DNA of 53,778 bases from an uncultured Roseiarcus sp. (GCA_945957375.1 CAMFKX010000004.1:1-53778); one strand, 5' to 3'. Counted from the stretch's first letter, positions 36,684-45,668 are shown. The notes: a model not told the origin generated them from the sequence alone. Numbers and translations are program-made.

Positions 36684-37571
36684 ATGGCGGTGAACAGCAT
36701 GACCGGCTTTGCCCGGGCGACCGGCGCGAGCGGCGGATGGCGCTGGGCGTTTGAGGTCAAGACCGTCAACGCCAAGGGTCTCGACCTCCGATTGCGGTTG
36801 CCGTCGCCGTTCGACCGGGTCGAGGCGGAGGCGAGGACGCGCCTCGGCAAGGTTCTCGCCCGGGGCACTTGCTTTGCAACCTTGGCCGCCCAGCGCGAAG
36901 GCAGCGCGACGGCGCCGCGAATCGACGAGGCCGCGCTCGAAGCGCTGGCGGCCGCCGCCCGCGCGGCGGCGGCGAAGGCTGGCCTCGCGCCCCCGACTCT
37001 GGACGGCCTTCTCGGCGTTCGCGGCGTGGTCGAAATCGCCGAGGCCGTGGACGACGAGGCGGCGGTCGTCGAGGCCTGCGCCGGCGCGCTTGCGAGTCTC
37101 GATGAGGCGCTGGCCGCGCTCGCCGACACCCGCCGGATCGAGGGCGAGGCGCTGGCGGCGGTGTTGCGCGAGAGGCTGGATGCGATCGAGGCGCTGACGC
37201 TCGCCGCCGACGCCAATCCGGCGCGCAAACCCGAGGCGATCCGGGCGCGGCTCGGCGAGGCGATCGCGGCGTTGATGGAATTGGGCCGCGGCTTCGACGA
37301 GAACCGCCTGCATCAGGAAGCGATCCTGCTCGCGACCAAGGCCGACATCCGCGAGGAGCTCGACCGCCTCAAGACCCATGTCGCGGCGGCGCGGGCGCTG
37401 CTCGCCGAGGGCGGGGCGATCGGCCGCCGGCTCGACTTCCTCGCCCAGGAATTCTCCCGCGAGGCGAGCACGCTGTGCGCCAAGGCGAATCACGTCAGCC
37501 TGACCGCGCAAGGGCTGGAGCTGAGGGGGCAAATCGAGCAATTGCGCGAGCAGGCGCAGAACATCGAATGA
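36684..37571 (+). CDS. YicC family endoribonuclease-like protein
   Basis: 295 residues. The opening 'AVNSMTGFARATGASGGWRW' and the following 'FEVKTVNAKGLDLRLRLPSP' are the YicC_N mark. The C-terminal DUF1732 region has 'GRGFDENRLHQEAILLATKA', 'DIREELDRLKTHVAAARALL', and the closing 'REASTLCAKANHVSLT...LELRGQIEQLREQAQNIE'. E. coli YicC is an endoribonuclease acting in small-RNA turnover. Adjacent to gmk as in many proteobacteria, though here a small gene is inserted between. Confidence 0.94.
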   Translation: MAVNSMTGFARATGASGGWRWAFEVKTVNAKGLDLRLRLPSPFDRVEAEARTRLGKVLARGTCFATLAAQREGSATAPRIDEAALEALAAAARAAAAKAGLAPPTLDGLLGVRGVVEIAEAVDDEAAVVEACAGALASLDEALAALADTRRIEGEALAAVLRERLDAIEALTLAADANPARKPEAIRARLGEAIAALMELGRGFDENRLHQEAILLATKADIREELDRLKTHVAAARALLAEGGAIGRRLDFLAQEFSREASTLCAKANHVSLTAQGLELRGQIEQLREQAQNIE

Positions 37572-37651
37572 CGCCGGTCCAAACGACGAAAGCCATAACT
37601 GCAGTCTGGATCAAGAGGGACCGCAGCGTAGTTGCGACCGATCAATCGCCG

Positions 37652-37680
37652 TTGAAGGAAGCGATGAAATTCCCTACAAT
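37652..37680 (+). promoter_or_regulatory. Predicted sigma-70 type promoter for the coiled-coil gene and gmk
   Basis: TTGAAG (37652-37657), 17-bp spacer, TACAAT (37675-37680). Matches 4/6 and 5/6 of the consensus with ideal spacing. The predicted transcript would start about 37687, 28 nt before the ATG at 37715. The 37572-37714 segment is AT-richer than its neighbours. Confidence 0.55.
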
Positions 37681-37714
37681 GAACGTATATTGACGTCCGA
37701 GCGCAGGAGTTCGC

Positions 37715-38053
37715 ATGGCGGAGCAACCCGACAATCTCGTCATCGAGCTTCTCCGCGGACTGCGCGAGGATATTGGCGACGTCAAGGAAGAGGTTCGCAC
37801 AGTCAAGGCCGACATGGCGACTAAGTCCGATCTCCTGGCGCTCGAGTCCGAAGTTCAGTCCTTGAGGGCCGACGTCGCCTCCGACCTCATGACCATGCAA
37901 AAGGACACCCGCGACCAGATCGTGGGCCTTCGCCGGGCGGTCGTCGAATATCATTCCGCGGTCGTCGGGCACGGGCTGATTATCAGCGAACTCGAGGAGC
38001 GTGTGCGCCGCCTGGAGCAACATCTCAATTTGCCGTCGCTGGAACCGCACTGA
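37715..38053 (+). CDS. Small coiled-coil protein of unknown function
   Basis: 112 residues, AGGAG ribosome-binding site 5 nt upstream. Mostly charged heptad-like helix: 'VIELLRGLREDIGDVKEEVR', 'TKSDLLALESEVQSLRADVA', and a C-terminal 'ELEERVRRLEQHLNLPSLEP'. No membrane segment. No named family recognised; small coiled-coil proteins of this type are scattered in Hyphomicrobiales. It has its own predicted promoter and sits between yicC and gmk, which are usually adjacent, so it looks like a later insertion. Confidence 0.7.
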   Translation: MAEQPDNLVIELLRGLREDIGDVKEEVRTVKADMATKSDLLALESEVQSLRADVASDLMTMQKDTRDQIVGLRRAVVEYHSAVVGHGLIISELEERVRRLEQHLNLPSLEPH

Positions 38054-38161
38054 GCCGCCGGGACCGGACCTGAGGTCTGGCGCCGGAGGGCCTGCGGCTT
38101 CGGCAGGGCTTGAACTGCCGGCGCAAATCGCGCAAGTCCGCGGGCGAACCGGGACGATCGA

Positions 38162-38809
38162 ATGAGCAGCGGCGCGATGACTCTCAGCCGGCGAGGCATG
38201 ATCCTGATCTTGTCCTCCCCATCGGGGGCGGGCAAAACGACGCTGACCCGAATGCTGATGCAGGACAAGGCGCTCGACCTGACCCTCTCGGTGTCGGTCA
38301 CGACCCGCGCCCGCCGCTCCTCGGAAGTCGACGGGATCCATTATCGCTTCATCGACCGGCGCGAGTTCGATCGCATGAAGGCCGAAGGCGACCTGCTCGA
38401 ATGGGCGGAGGTCCACGGCAACGGCTACGGCACGCCGCGCGGGCCGGTGGACAAGGTGCTGGCGCAGGGCCGCGACATGCTGTTCGACATCGACTGGCAG
38501 GGCGCGCAGCAGGTGCGCGAGCGCCTCGGCGACGACGTCGTCTCGATCTTCGTCCTGCCGCCGTCGATGAAGGAGCTGCGCGCCCGGCTCGATCGCCGCG
38601 CCGAGGACTCTGCGGCCACCATCGAAAAGCGGCTGGAAAACGCGCGTCACGAGATCGAGCGCTGGAGCAATTATCACTACGTCATCGTCAACGACGACCT
38701 GCAGCGGGCCTATAGCGACGTGCTGGCGATCGTCACCGCCGAACGGCTGAAGGTCCGCCGCGTCCAAGCCGGCGTCGAACCGTTCGTGGACGCGTTGATG
38801 CGCGGGTAA
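38162..38809 (+). CDS. gmk: Guanylate kinase
   Basis: 215 residues. P-loop 'ILSSPSGAGKTTLTRMLMQD', GMP-binding 'SVSVTTRARRSSEVDGIHYR', and 'LLEWAEVHGNGYGTPRGPVD' followed by 'MLFDIDWQGAQQVRERLGDD' are all complete. It phosphorylates GMP to GDP with ATP. Start ATG 38162; a second ATG (38177) could also serve. The stop is 3 bp from the stop of the convergent cysteine hydrolase gene. Confidence 0.97.
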   Translation: MSSGAMTLSRRGMILILSSPSGAGKTTLTRMLMQDKALDLTLSVSVTTRARRSSEVDGIHYRFIDRREFDRMKAEGDLLEWAEVHGNGYGTPRGPVDKVLAQGRDMLFDIDWQGAQQVRERLGDDVVSIFVLPPSMKELRARLDRRAEDSAATIEKRLENARHEIERWSNYHYVIVNDDLQRAYSDVLAIVTAERLKVRRVQAGVEPFVDALMRG

Positions 38810-38812
38810 TCG

Positions 38813-39904
38813 TCAGGACGGGACCTTCTCGGCCGCGACATAGGCGCGCCAGCCGCCGTAGCCGGTGATCTCGCGCTGGCCCTCGACCAGCGCCGGCTCG
38901 CCGAGCACGCCGAGCACCGTCTCGCCGTCGTCCAGCTTCACCTTGCCGATGGACAGGCCCGGCGGCTCCTTTTGCAGGATGCCGGCGAGACCCTCGGGCG
39001 GGACCGACCAGATCTCCAGCGCCACCTTCACCCCGGAGCCGTCGGTCATACGCACCATGGCGGGATGATCGTCATTGACCGTCCAGATGCGGTAGGCGGG
39101 TTCGGTCGCCGCCTCCCGGACGAAGGTCGCTCCGGCCGCGAGCATGTTGGGGTTGAGCTTGAGGCCGCGCATCAGCGTGCCGTTGACCGCGAGCAGGACG
39201 CCATCCGTCCCAGGCGCGGGCCCGGCGGCGGGCGACGCTGGAGCCGCGAGGGCGTCGACGAAAGCCTGCGAGGTGGACACCCAGCCAAAAATGCCGCCCT
39301 GCGCCTGAATCATCTCGAGGCCGACGCGGTGGAATTCCGGAAAATACGAGGCGACGCAGTCGCTGAGGACCACGCATTCGTAGCCGCGGTCGTTGGCTTC
39401 TCGCACCGTGGTGTGCACGCACACCTCGAGCGTCACGCCGCACACCGCGAGGGTCTTGATGCCGTGGCGGAGCAGGATCTGTTGCAGGTCGGTGGCGTGA
39501 AACGACCCCTTGCCGGGCTTGTCGATCACCGGCTCGCCGGCGATGGGATAAAGCTGGGGGATGATGTCGTGACCCTGTTCGCCCCGGACCAGAATCCGGC
39601 CCATCGGCCCCTCGGCGCCGATGAAGGTCTTGCCGCCGCGGGTCAACTTCGCCGGCGGGCAGTCGCGCAAGTCCGGGCGGTGGCCTTCGCGGGTGTGGAT
39701 GACGAGCATGTCGCTTTCGCGCGCCGCCGCGAGAACGCGCTGGATCGGCTCAACGGCCGCGAGCAGCAGCGACGTGTCGTTGCCGAGCATTTCGCCGAAG
39801 CCGCCCGGGAGCACGAAGTCGCGCTGCATGTCGATGATGATCAGGGCGGTCGACGCGACGTCGAAATCGAGAGGAAACGGTCCGGCCTCCAGCGTCCTGA
39901 TCAT
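38813..39904 (-). CDS. Isochorismatase-family cysteine hydrolase fused to an allophanate-hydrolase C-terminal-like domain
   Basis: 363 residues. Residues ~15-220 form an isochorismatase-type cysteine hydrolase with a complete triad: Asp25 ('[20 protein letters not shown]'), Lys132 ('[20 protein letters not shown]') and Cys162 ('[20 protein letters not shown]'). This is the pattern of biuret and ureidoacrylate amidohydrolases. After an Ala/Pro linker (~220-240), residues ~240-360 match the C-terminal domain of AtzF-type allophanate hydrolases ('[20 protein letters not shown]', '[20 protein letters not shown]', '[20 protein letters not shown]'). The fusion suggests hydrolysis of biuret or another urea-derived amide. 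No biuret or urea genes lie nearby to confirm the substrate. Confidence 0.85.
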   Translation of the reverse strand: MIRTLEAGPFPLDFDVASTALIIIDMQRDFVLPGGFGEMLGNDTSLLLAAVEPIQRVLAAARESDMLVIHTREGHRPDLRDCPPAKLTRGGKTFIGAEGPMGRILVRGEQGHDIIPQLYPIAGEPVIDKPGKGSFHATDLQQILLRHGIKTLAVCGVTLEVCVHTTVREANDRGYECVVLSDCVASYFPEFHRVGLEMIQAQGGIFGWVSTSQAFVDALAAPASPAAGPAPGTDGVLLAVNGTLMRGLKLNPNMLAAGATFVREAATEPAYRIWTVNDDHPAMVRMTDGSGVKVALEIWSVPPEGLAGILQKEPPGLSIGKVKLDDGETVLGVLGEPALVEGQREITGYGGWRAYVAAEKVPS

Positions 39905-40070
39905 CCCATGCTCCCCCTCAGATCCCGCCGACGACTCCCCGTGGGCTCGAGCCGAGACCGCGGGCCCGCTAGGTTCGGCCGGCGCCGGACCGCTGTCAAC
40001 GCCGCTCGTCCGAGCGGGAGCCGACGGCGGCGGCCCTCGAACTCGCGGGCGCGGCGGGGCGCGGAAAGGC

Positions 40071-41318
40071 TCAGCCGACCGGGTGGGCCGCGTCGAGGCC
40101 GTAGAGTGAATGCAGGGTGCGGACGGCGAGCTCGGTGTAGGGCTCGTCGATCAGCATCGAGAACTTGATCTCGGACGTGGTGATCGCGCGGATGTTGATG
40201 CCCTTGGCGGCGAGCGCCTGGAACGCGCGGGCCGCGACGCCGGAATGCGAGCGCATGCCGATGCCGATGGCGGAGATCTTGACCACCTCCTCGGTGCCGT
40301 TCATCCGGGCGTAGCCGATCTGGCCGCGGCGCTCCTCGATGATTGTCTTGGCCCGCTCGAAGTCGGCGCCCGACACGGTGAAGGTGATGTCGGTCGAAGC
40401 CGAATCCTCCGACACGACCTGGATGATCATGTCGACGTTGACGTTGGCTTCGGCGAGCGGCCCGAAGATCGCCGCGGCCACGCCCGGCTTGTCGGAGACG
40501 TCGCGCAGCGTGATCTGGGCCTCGTCGCGCGAGAAGGCGATGCCGGTGACGATCTGTTGCTCCACGATATCCTCCTCGTCGCAAATGAGCGTGCCAAGCT
40601 TGGGGTCGGCCGGGTCGTCGAACGACGATCGCACGTACAGCTTGACCTTGTGCACCATGGCCACTTCGACCGAGCGCACCTGCAGCACCTTGGCGCCGAG
40701 CGACGCCATTTCCAGCATTTCCTCGAACGAAATCCGGTCGAGCCGCTTCGCCTTGGGGACGATGCGCGGGTCGGTCGTGTAGACGCCGTCGACGTCGGTG
40801 TATATGTCGCAGCGGTCGGCGAGGACGGCGGCGGCGAGCGCCACGGCCGAAGTATCCGAGCCGCCGCGCCCGAGCGTCGTCACCCTGTTCGTCTCGGGGT
40901 GCAGGCCCTGGAACCCGGCGACGATCGCGATCTGGCCCGTCTTGAAGCCCTCGATCAGCGGCGAGCCGTCGATCTTGGCGATGCGGGCGCTGCCATGGGC
41001 GTCGCTGGTCAGGATCGGGATCTGCCAGCCTTGCCACGAGCGCGCGTCGAGCCCGATGTCCTTGAGGACCAGGGCGAGCAGACCCGCGGTGACGAGTTCG
41101 CCCGAGGCGACGATCGCGTCGTATTCGGCGTTGTCGAAATGCGAGCCCGCTTCCTTGCACCAGGCGACGAGTTCGTTGGTCTTGCCGGCCATGGCCGAAA
41201 CGACGACCGCGACTTCATGACCGGCGTCGACCTCGCGTTTGACGTGGCGCGCCACGTTGCGGATGCGCTCGACGTTGGCGACCGACGTGCCGCCGAATTT
41301 CATCACCAGACGCGACAA
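40071..41318 (-). CDS. lysC: Aspartate kinase
   Basis: 415 residues from TTG 41318, chosen because GAGG lies 5 nt upstream and the family begins '[12 protein letters not shown]'; the internal ATG (41301-41303) would remove five conserved residues. The kinase domain has '[20 protein letters not shown]' and '[20 protein letters not shown]'. Two ACT domains at the C-terminus ('[20 protein letters not shown]', '[20 protein letters not shown]') bind lysine and/or threonine for feedback. First step of lysine, methionine and threonine synthesis. Divergent from ubiG, which is common in alphaproteobacteria. Confidence 0.96.
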   Translation of the reverse strand: MSRLVMKFGGTSVANVERIRNVARHVKREVDAGHEVAVVVSAMAGKTNELVAWCKEAGSHFDNAEYDAIVASGELVTAGLLALVLKDIGLDARSWQGWQIPILTSDAHGSARIAKIDGSPLIEGFKTGQIAIVAGFQGLHPETNRVTTLGRGGSDTSAVALAAAVLADRCDIYTDVDGVYTTDPRIVPKAKRLDRISFEEMLEMASLGAKVLQVRSVEVAMVHKVKLYVRSSFDDPADPKLGTLICDEEDIVEQQIVTGIAFSRDEAQITLRDVSDKPGVAAAIFGPLAEANVNVDMIIQVVSEDSASTDITFTVSGADFERAKTIIEERRGQIGYARMNGTEEVVKISAIGIGMRSHSGVAARAFQALAAKGINIRAITTSEIKFSMLIDEPYTELAVRTLHSLYGLDAAHPVG

Positions 41319-41373
41319 CAGAACCTCGGAATTGGCAGGGAAGGGCGCCGGCTCGCGCGACGGGCCGCGGCGG

Positions 41374-41402
41374 CGTATAAAGGGGAGGGTCCCGGCGGTC
41401 AA
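41374..41402 (-). promoter_or_regulatory. Predicted sigma-70 type promoter of lysC
   Basis: On the minus strand TTGACC (41402-41397), 17-bp spacer, TATACG (41379-41374): 5/6 and 4/6 matches. Transcription would start near 41367, giving a leader of about 49 nt before the TTG start. Confidence 0.6.
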
Positions 41403-41534
41403 CGGCGGGATGCATTGTGATTCCGGGTCGCCGGGGCCTGATCGGCGACGGGACGCTCGCTCACCCCTCCGGGAGAGCCGATGCGATCTCCGTGCGAACG
41501 CCCCCGGCGATCGATCGTCTTCAGCGAGGTCCAC

Positions 41535-42272
41535 ATGAACGCGCAGTCCATCATCGCGGAAGAGGTCGCGCGCTTCGACGCGCTCGGCGACGCATGGTGG
41601 GACGAAAACGGGCCGATGGCGCCCTTGCATCAGTTGTCCCCGCTGCGGATCGGCTGGGCGCGCGACGTCGCTGCGCGGCACTTTCACCGCGAGGCGGAGG
41701 CGGGCCTGCCGCTCGCCGGGCTGAAGATCCTCGACGTCGGCTGCGGGGCAGGCCTGTTCGCCGAGCCGCTCGCCCGCCTCGGCGGCGACGTGCTGGGGAT
41801 CGACCCGGCCCCGGCTTCGATCGGCGTGGCGCGCCGCCACGCCGAGGAGACCGGCGCGAACCTCGCCTATCGCGTGGCGACGGTCGAGGAGCTGGCGGCC
41901 GGGCCGGACACGTTCGACGTCGTGACCGCGATGGAGGTCGTCGAGCATGTCGCCGATCCCGCCCGCTTCGTCGCCGTGGCCGCGTCGCTGCTCAGGCCGG
42001 GCGGCCTGTTCCTCGCCTCGACGCTCAACCGGACTCTCAGAAGCTTCGCCCTCGCCATCGTCGGCGCTGAATATGTTCTCCGCTGGATCGAGCCCGGCAC
42101 CCATCGCTGGGAGCAGTTCGTCACCCCTGAGGAACTGACGCTCGCGGCTCGTCGGGCGGGGTTGAGGGGAATCGAGCGGAAGGGCGTGTCCTACGATCCG
42201 CTCCGGCGGGCCTGGCGGCTCACCGACGACCTCGGCGTCAACTACCAGCTCGCGGCCAAGAAGCCGGGCTGA
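41535..42272 (+). CDS. ubiG: UbiG, ubiquinone biosynthesis O-methyltransferase
   Basis: 245 residues from ATG 41535 (GAGG 7 nt upstream); the frame is open further upstream but without ribosome-binding site. N-terminal 'EEVARFDALGDAWWDENGPM' is the UbiG mark. S-adenosylmethionine motif I 'ILDVGCGAGLFAEPLARLGG', then 'VVTAMEVVEHVADPARFVAV' and the closing 'GVSYDPLRRAWRLTDDLGVN' are typical. It catalyses both O-methylations of the ubiquinone ring. Confidence 0.95.
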   Translation: MNAQSIIAEEVARFDALGDAWWDENGPMAPLHQLSPLRIGWARDVAARHFHREAEAGLPLAGLKILDVGCGAGLFAEPLARLGGDVLGIDPAPASIGVARRHAEETGANLAYRVATVEELAAGPDTFDVVTAMEVVEHVADPARFVAVAASLLRPGGLFLASTLNRTLRSFALAIVGAEYVLRWIEPGTHRWEQFVTPEELTLAARRAGLRGIERKGVSYDPLRRAWRLTDDLGVNYQLAAKKPG

Positions 42273-42313
42273 CGCAGCGGCGCGCGAAAGCGCAGCCGCG
42301 CCGCGGCTCAGCC
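42266..42313. terminator. Bidirectional terminator-like stem between ubiG and the Na/Pi symporter gene
   Basis: Outer arms GGGCTGA / TCAGCCC pair the stop codons of the two convergent genes. Inner arms GCGGCGCG (42277-42284) and CGCGCCGC (42297-42304) form the core. It probably serves as the shared 3' hairpin of both transcripts. Confidence 0.5.
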
Positions 42314-43966
42314 CTGCCTCGGGTCGCCGATCCGGCTGGGCATGAGCTCCCCCGTCGCCTCGAGAACCGGATAGGCCGCGCCCGCGACGAGGTGATCGTT
42401 CAGGCGCTTGATGTCGCGAACGAGGTCGAGCGGGGACGCCGTCGGCCCTTGCGCGCTGCTCTGGTCGCGCAGCCGGGCGAAATGGCTTCGGATCGCGTCG
42501 GCCTCGCGCCGCCGGAATTCCGACTTCTGCTCGGACAGGATCCGGGCCGCGACCCTGTCGCCGGTCGTGAACACCGAGGCGGCCGACCGCAGATTGGCCC
42601 GGACGGCGTCGAACGCGGACCGGATCTCTCGATCGTCCTCGGGGCCGAGGTCGCCGCCGCGCTTGATGAGCTTTGAGACGAAACCGACGACATTGCGCTC
42701 GACGACGTCGCCCGCGGCCTCGATGTTGAGGGAGAACGCCAGCACCGCTTCGACCCGGCGATGCTCTTCGTCGGTCAGGCCCTCGGGGTCGAGGCGCGTG
42801 AGATAGCGTTTGATCTCGCCGTTCAGCGCGTCAAGCACGTCGTCGAGCCGGCGCGCCCGCGCTGCGGCTTCGCGGTCCGCCGACTGCAGGGCGTCCGCCG
42901 CGCCCTCGATCATCGAATCGAGCACGTCGACCATCCGAAGCGCCTCCCTCGCCGCGTGGCCGAGCGCGATCGACGGGGCCTCGAGGGCGGCGTCGTCGAG
43001 ATAGAGCGGCCGGGACGGGTCGGCGGCGGCGACCTGCTCCGGCATCAGGCGCTCGAGCAGACGCGCCAGCGGACCGAGCAGCGGGAAGCAGGCGAGCGCG
43101 ATCACGAGATTGAAGCCAGTGTGGAAATCGGCGACCGCACGGGAGAAATTCGGCTCGATCTCGACGAGGCCGACGCCGATCGGCGACAGAAGCGGAAGCG
43201 CCGCCGCCGCGCCGACGATGCGCGTGAGGACATTGCCGACCACGACCCGCCGTCCCGCGGCGGAGCCGCCGCGGGCGCTTTCGAGAAGGGGATTGAGAGC
43301 GGAGCCAAGATTGGCGCCGACGATCAGCGCCAGCGCCGCGTTGAGGGGCACGACGCCCTTCTCGGTGAGCGACATCACGAGCAACGCCACCGCCACGCTC
43401 GAATGGGCCGCCCAAGCGAGCAGCGCTCCGAAGGCGACCGAGATCAGGCGATCGGTCGCGATCCCGCCCATGAGAATGCGCAGGCTCGGAACGTCCTCGT
43501 AGGGCGTGACGATCTCCAGAAGCTGGGGCAGCGCGAGCAGCATCAGCCCGAATCCGATCGCGACCCGGCCGATGTCCCGGGTCCGCGCGGCTCCGCCCCG
43601 AAACATCGCGACCCCGGCGATCAGGAGCAACGGCGAAAGGCGAGACACGTCGAACGACAAGGCCTGAACGACCAGGGTCGTCCCGACATTCGCGCCGAGC
43701 ATCACGGCGAGCGCCGGGACGAGCGCGACGAAACCCGCGCTCGCAAACGAGGCCACCATCAGCCCCGTCGCGGTGCTGCTCTGCAGAATGGCGGTCACGC
43801 CCACGCCTGCCGCTGCGGCCTTGAAGCGGGTGTCGAGCGACTTGGCGAGGACCCTTCTCAGGTCCGGCCCGAAAGCCCGCTGAACGCCGCTCTGGACCAT
43901 GTGGACGCCCCAGAGCAGAAGAGCGATCGCGCCCGCAAGGTTGAGAAGGCTGAGGGTCGCGTCCAT
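42308..43966 (-). CDS. Na/Pi cotransporter family protein with PhoU-like C-terminus
   Basis: 552 residues. NptA/PNaS-type transporter: about eight hydrophobic segments in residues 1-320 with the repeated signature 'VTAILQSSTATGLMVASFAS' and 'LLAWAAHSSVAVALLVMSLT' (second copy HSS instead of QSS), and 'LAVMLGANVGTTLVVQALSF' with 'ALALIVGANLGSALNPLLES'. Residues ~340-540 form a PhoU-like helical bundle ('ALGHAAREALRMVDVLDSMI', 'FSLNIEAAGDVVERNVVGFV'). It probably moves phosphate with sodium across the inner membrane. The gene is 167 bp downstream of a stand-alone phoU on the same strand. Confidence 0.9.
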   Translation of the reverse strand: MDATLSLLNLAGAIALLLWGVHMVQSGVQRAFGPDLRRVLAKSLDTRFKAAAAGVGVTAILQSSTATGLMVASFASAGFVALVPALAVMLGANVGTTLVVQALSFDVSRLSPLLLIAGVAMFRGGAARTRDIGRVAIGFGLMLLALPQLLEIVTPYEDVPSLRILMGGIATDRLISVAFGALLAWAAHSSVAVALLVMSLTEKGVVPLNAALALIVGANLGSALNPLLESARGGSAAGRRVVVGNVLTRIVGAAAALPLLSPIGVGLVEIEPNFSRAVADFHTGFNLVIALACFPLLGPLARLLERLMPEQVAAADPSRPLYLDDAALEAPSIALGHAAREALRMVDVLDSMIEGAADALQSADREAAARARRLDDVLDALNGEIKRYLTRLDPEGLTDEEHRRVEAVLAFSLNIEAAGDVVERNVVGFVSKLIKRGGDLGPEDDREIRSAFDAVRANLRSAASVFTTGDRVAARILSEQKSEFRRREADAIRSHFARLRDQSSAQGPTASPLDLVRDIKRLNDHLVAGAAYPVLEATGELMPSRIGDPRQG

Positions 43967-44133
43967 CGGTCACTCCTCTCCAAGACGGTTGGCAAATTCT
44001 CCCAGGCCTGCAAGGTTCCCGAACGTCGTGGACTTTGGCGCCGGTTTGGCCGCGCTTCTGAAGCGGCGGGAGAAGCGACGCGGCGGAGCCGGCGACACGC
44101 CCGACCGCTGACCCGGCGGGTTCGGGAAGACGC

Positions 44134-44853
44134 TTACTCTTCGATCCGAGCGTCGCCGCCGTCGACGTCCGTCACCTGTCGTCCGCGTGGGCGCTCCGTC
44201 ATGGTCCGGCCGGTGGCGACGTAGACGACGGTCTCGGCGATGTTGGTCGCGTGATCGCCGATCCGCTCGATGTTTTTCGAGCAGAACAGGAGATGCGCGC
44301 AGATCGAAATGGCGCGCGGATCCTCCATCATGGAGGTGAGCAGGTCCCGGAACACGGAATCCTCGAGCGCGTCGAGGTCGACGTCGCGCTCCCAGACATC
44401 GCGCGCCCGTTCCTCGTCGCGTTGCACGTAGGCGTCGAGGACGTCCTTCATGGACTCGGTGGCGACCTGGTTCATGTGCCTCAAACCGAGAATCGCGCGT
44501 GGGAAACGGGATTCGGCGGCGATCTTGATCGCGCGCTTGGCGATGTTCTTGGCGAGGTCCCCGACCCGTTCGAGATCGCCCGCGACGCGGACTGCGCCGA
44601 TCAACTCGCGCAGATCGATCGATACCGGCTGGCGGCGAGCGATCGTCATCACCGCCAGATCCTCGATTTCGCGCTGCAGTCGGTCGAGGCGGGCGTCCGT
44701 CTCCACGACCTGTTGCGCCAGCGCGATGTTGGCCTCGGCGAGCGCGTCCACCGCCTCCACCACCATTGTTTCGGCGACGCCGCCCATCTCGGCGATCAGG
44801 CTCTGAAGCGCATCGAGCTCCCGATCGTAGGATTTGACGGTATGTCCGACCAA
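44134..44853 (-). CDS. phoU: PhoU phosphate signalling protein
   Basis: 239 residues. Two PhoU repeats with the metal-binding 'E-x-x-x-D' patterns: 'IGAVRVAGDLERVGDLAKNI' and 'LLFCSKNIERIGDHATNIAE'. Full length for PhoU. In Pst systems it links transporter and PhoR kinase. Here no pstSCAB or phoBR is present; a Na/Pi symporter gene follows instead, suggesting control of that uptake route. Start ATG 44853. Confidence 0.95.
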   Translation of the reverse strand: MVGHTVKSYDRELDALQSLIAEMGGVAETMVVEAVDALAEANIALAQQVVETDARLDRLQREIEDLAVMTIARRQPVSIDLRELIGAVRVAGDLERVGDLAKNIAKRAIKIAAESRFPRAILGLRHMNQVATESMKDVLDAYVQRDEERARDVWERDVDLDALEDSVFRDLLTSMMEDPRAISICAHLLFCSKNIERIGDHATNIAETVVYVATGRTMTERPRGRQVTDVDGGDARIEE

Positions 44854-45008
44854 GGGTCTCGCTCTCGCTCAAGGGAACTCGTCCGCGCGCCCGGAATCGC
44901 GTGACGAAACGGCGCGGCAACCAGAACTATCCGCCCGCCCGCCGCCGCTCAATGGCCGCCGGCGCCTCGGCTTGCATCCCGCCGGGGACCCTCCGTCGGC
45001 GGATCGAC

Positions 45009-45668
45009 TCACCCCTTGCCCGGGCATTCCTTGGTCAGCCGGTCCATCGCCTGGGAGAAGCCGGTCAGGGAATAGGTGTCGGTGGTTCCGCCGCCGCGCG
45101 CCGCGGAGGCCTTCACTTCGAGCGTCACGCCCGCCTTCATCTGGTTGATCAGGGCGCTCTCGCGCGCGGCGTTCTTGACCCACAGGTTGGCGCCCTTGGG
45201 CAGAAGGTCGAAGCTCTCGTCGCCGACCGTCGCGACCGGCGCCGCCGCGGGCTTGCCCTTGGCTTCCGGCTTCGCCGCCTTGGCCTTGGCCTTCGGATCG
45301 GTCTTGGCGTCGCCCTTCGGGTCCGCCGCAGCCCCGCCCGCGACCTCGAAGCCCATGATGAACGACACCTCGTTGCGCACCCCTTCGCCGGGACGGTCGG
45401 AGATGAAGGCGTAGCCCGCTTCCCGTTTGCCGGCGGGCTCGCGCGACTTCGGCTGGGCGAGGACGTAGCAGATCCTCCCCTTGCCCGCCTGACCGACGAA
45501 GACGTTCCAGTCGCCGAACGACCCCACCAGATTCGGCTTCGCCGCCTCGGTCTTGTCGGCCTTCTTGGCCGCGGCTTCGGCGCCGGCCAGACCGCAGATC
45601 AGGGCGGCGACGGCCGCGGCCGTTGCGGCGAAAAGGCGCCCACGAGACGAAACGCTGCGAGATGTCAT
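45009..45668 (-). CDS. Invasion-associated locus B (IalB)-like secreted protein with low-complexity insert
   Basis: 219 residues from ATG 45668 (GAAGGG upstream). Signal peptide 'GRLFAATAAAVAALICGLAG' ending 'AEA'. The IalB-type core has 'LVGSFGDWNVFVGQAGKGRI', 'CYVLAQPKSREPAGKREAGY' and the closing 'SLTGFSQAMDRLTKECPGKG'. Between them is a Lys/Ala/Pro-rich insert of about 35 residues ('DPKGDAKTDPKAKAKAAKPE'). IalB of Bartonella is linked to host cell invasion; relatives are widespread in free-living Hyphomicrobiales with unknown role. Periplasmic or outer surface. Confidence 0.8.
   Translation of the reverse strand: MTSRSVSSRGRLFAATAAAVAALICGLAGAEAAAKKADKTEAAKPNLVGSFGDWNVFVGQAGKGRICYVLAQPKSREPAGKREAGYAFISDRPGEGVRNEVSFIMGFEVAGGAAADPKGDAKTDPKAKAKAAKPEAKGKPAAAPVATVGDESFDLLPKGANLWVKNAARESALINQMKAGVTLEVKASAARGGGTTDTYSLTGFSQAMDRLTKECPGKG

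Noticed and set aside
37568-37693. 41-codon frame overlapping the yicC stop as ATGA
   Set aside because: The overlap looks like coupling, but codon use is AT-rich, there is no motif, and the promoter-like TTGAAG-17-TACAAT lies inside it. More likely leader sequence.
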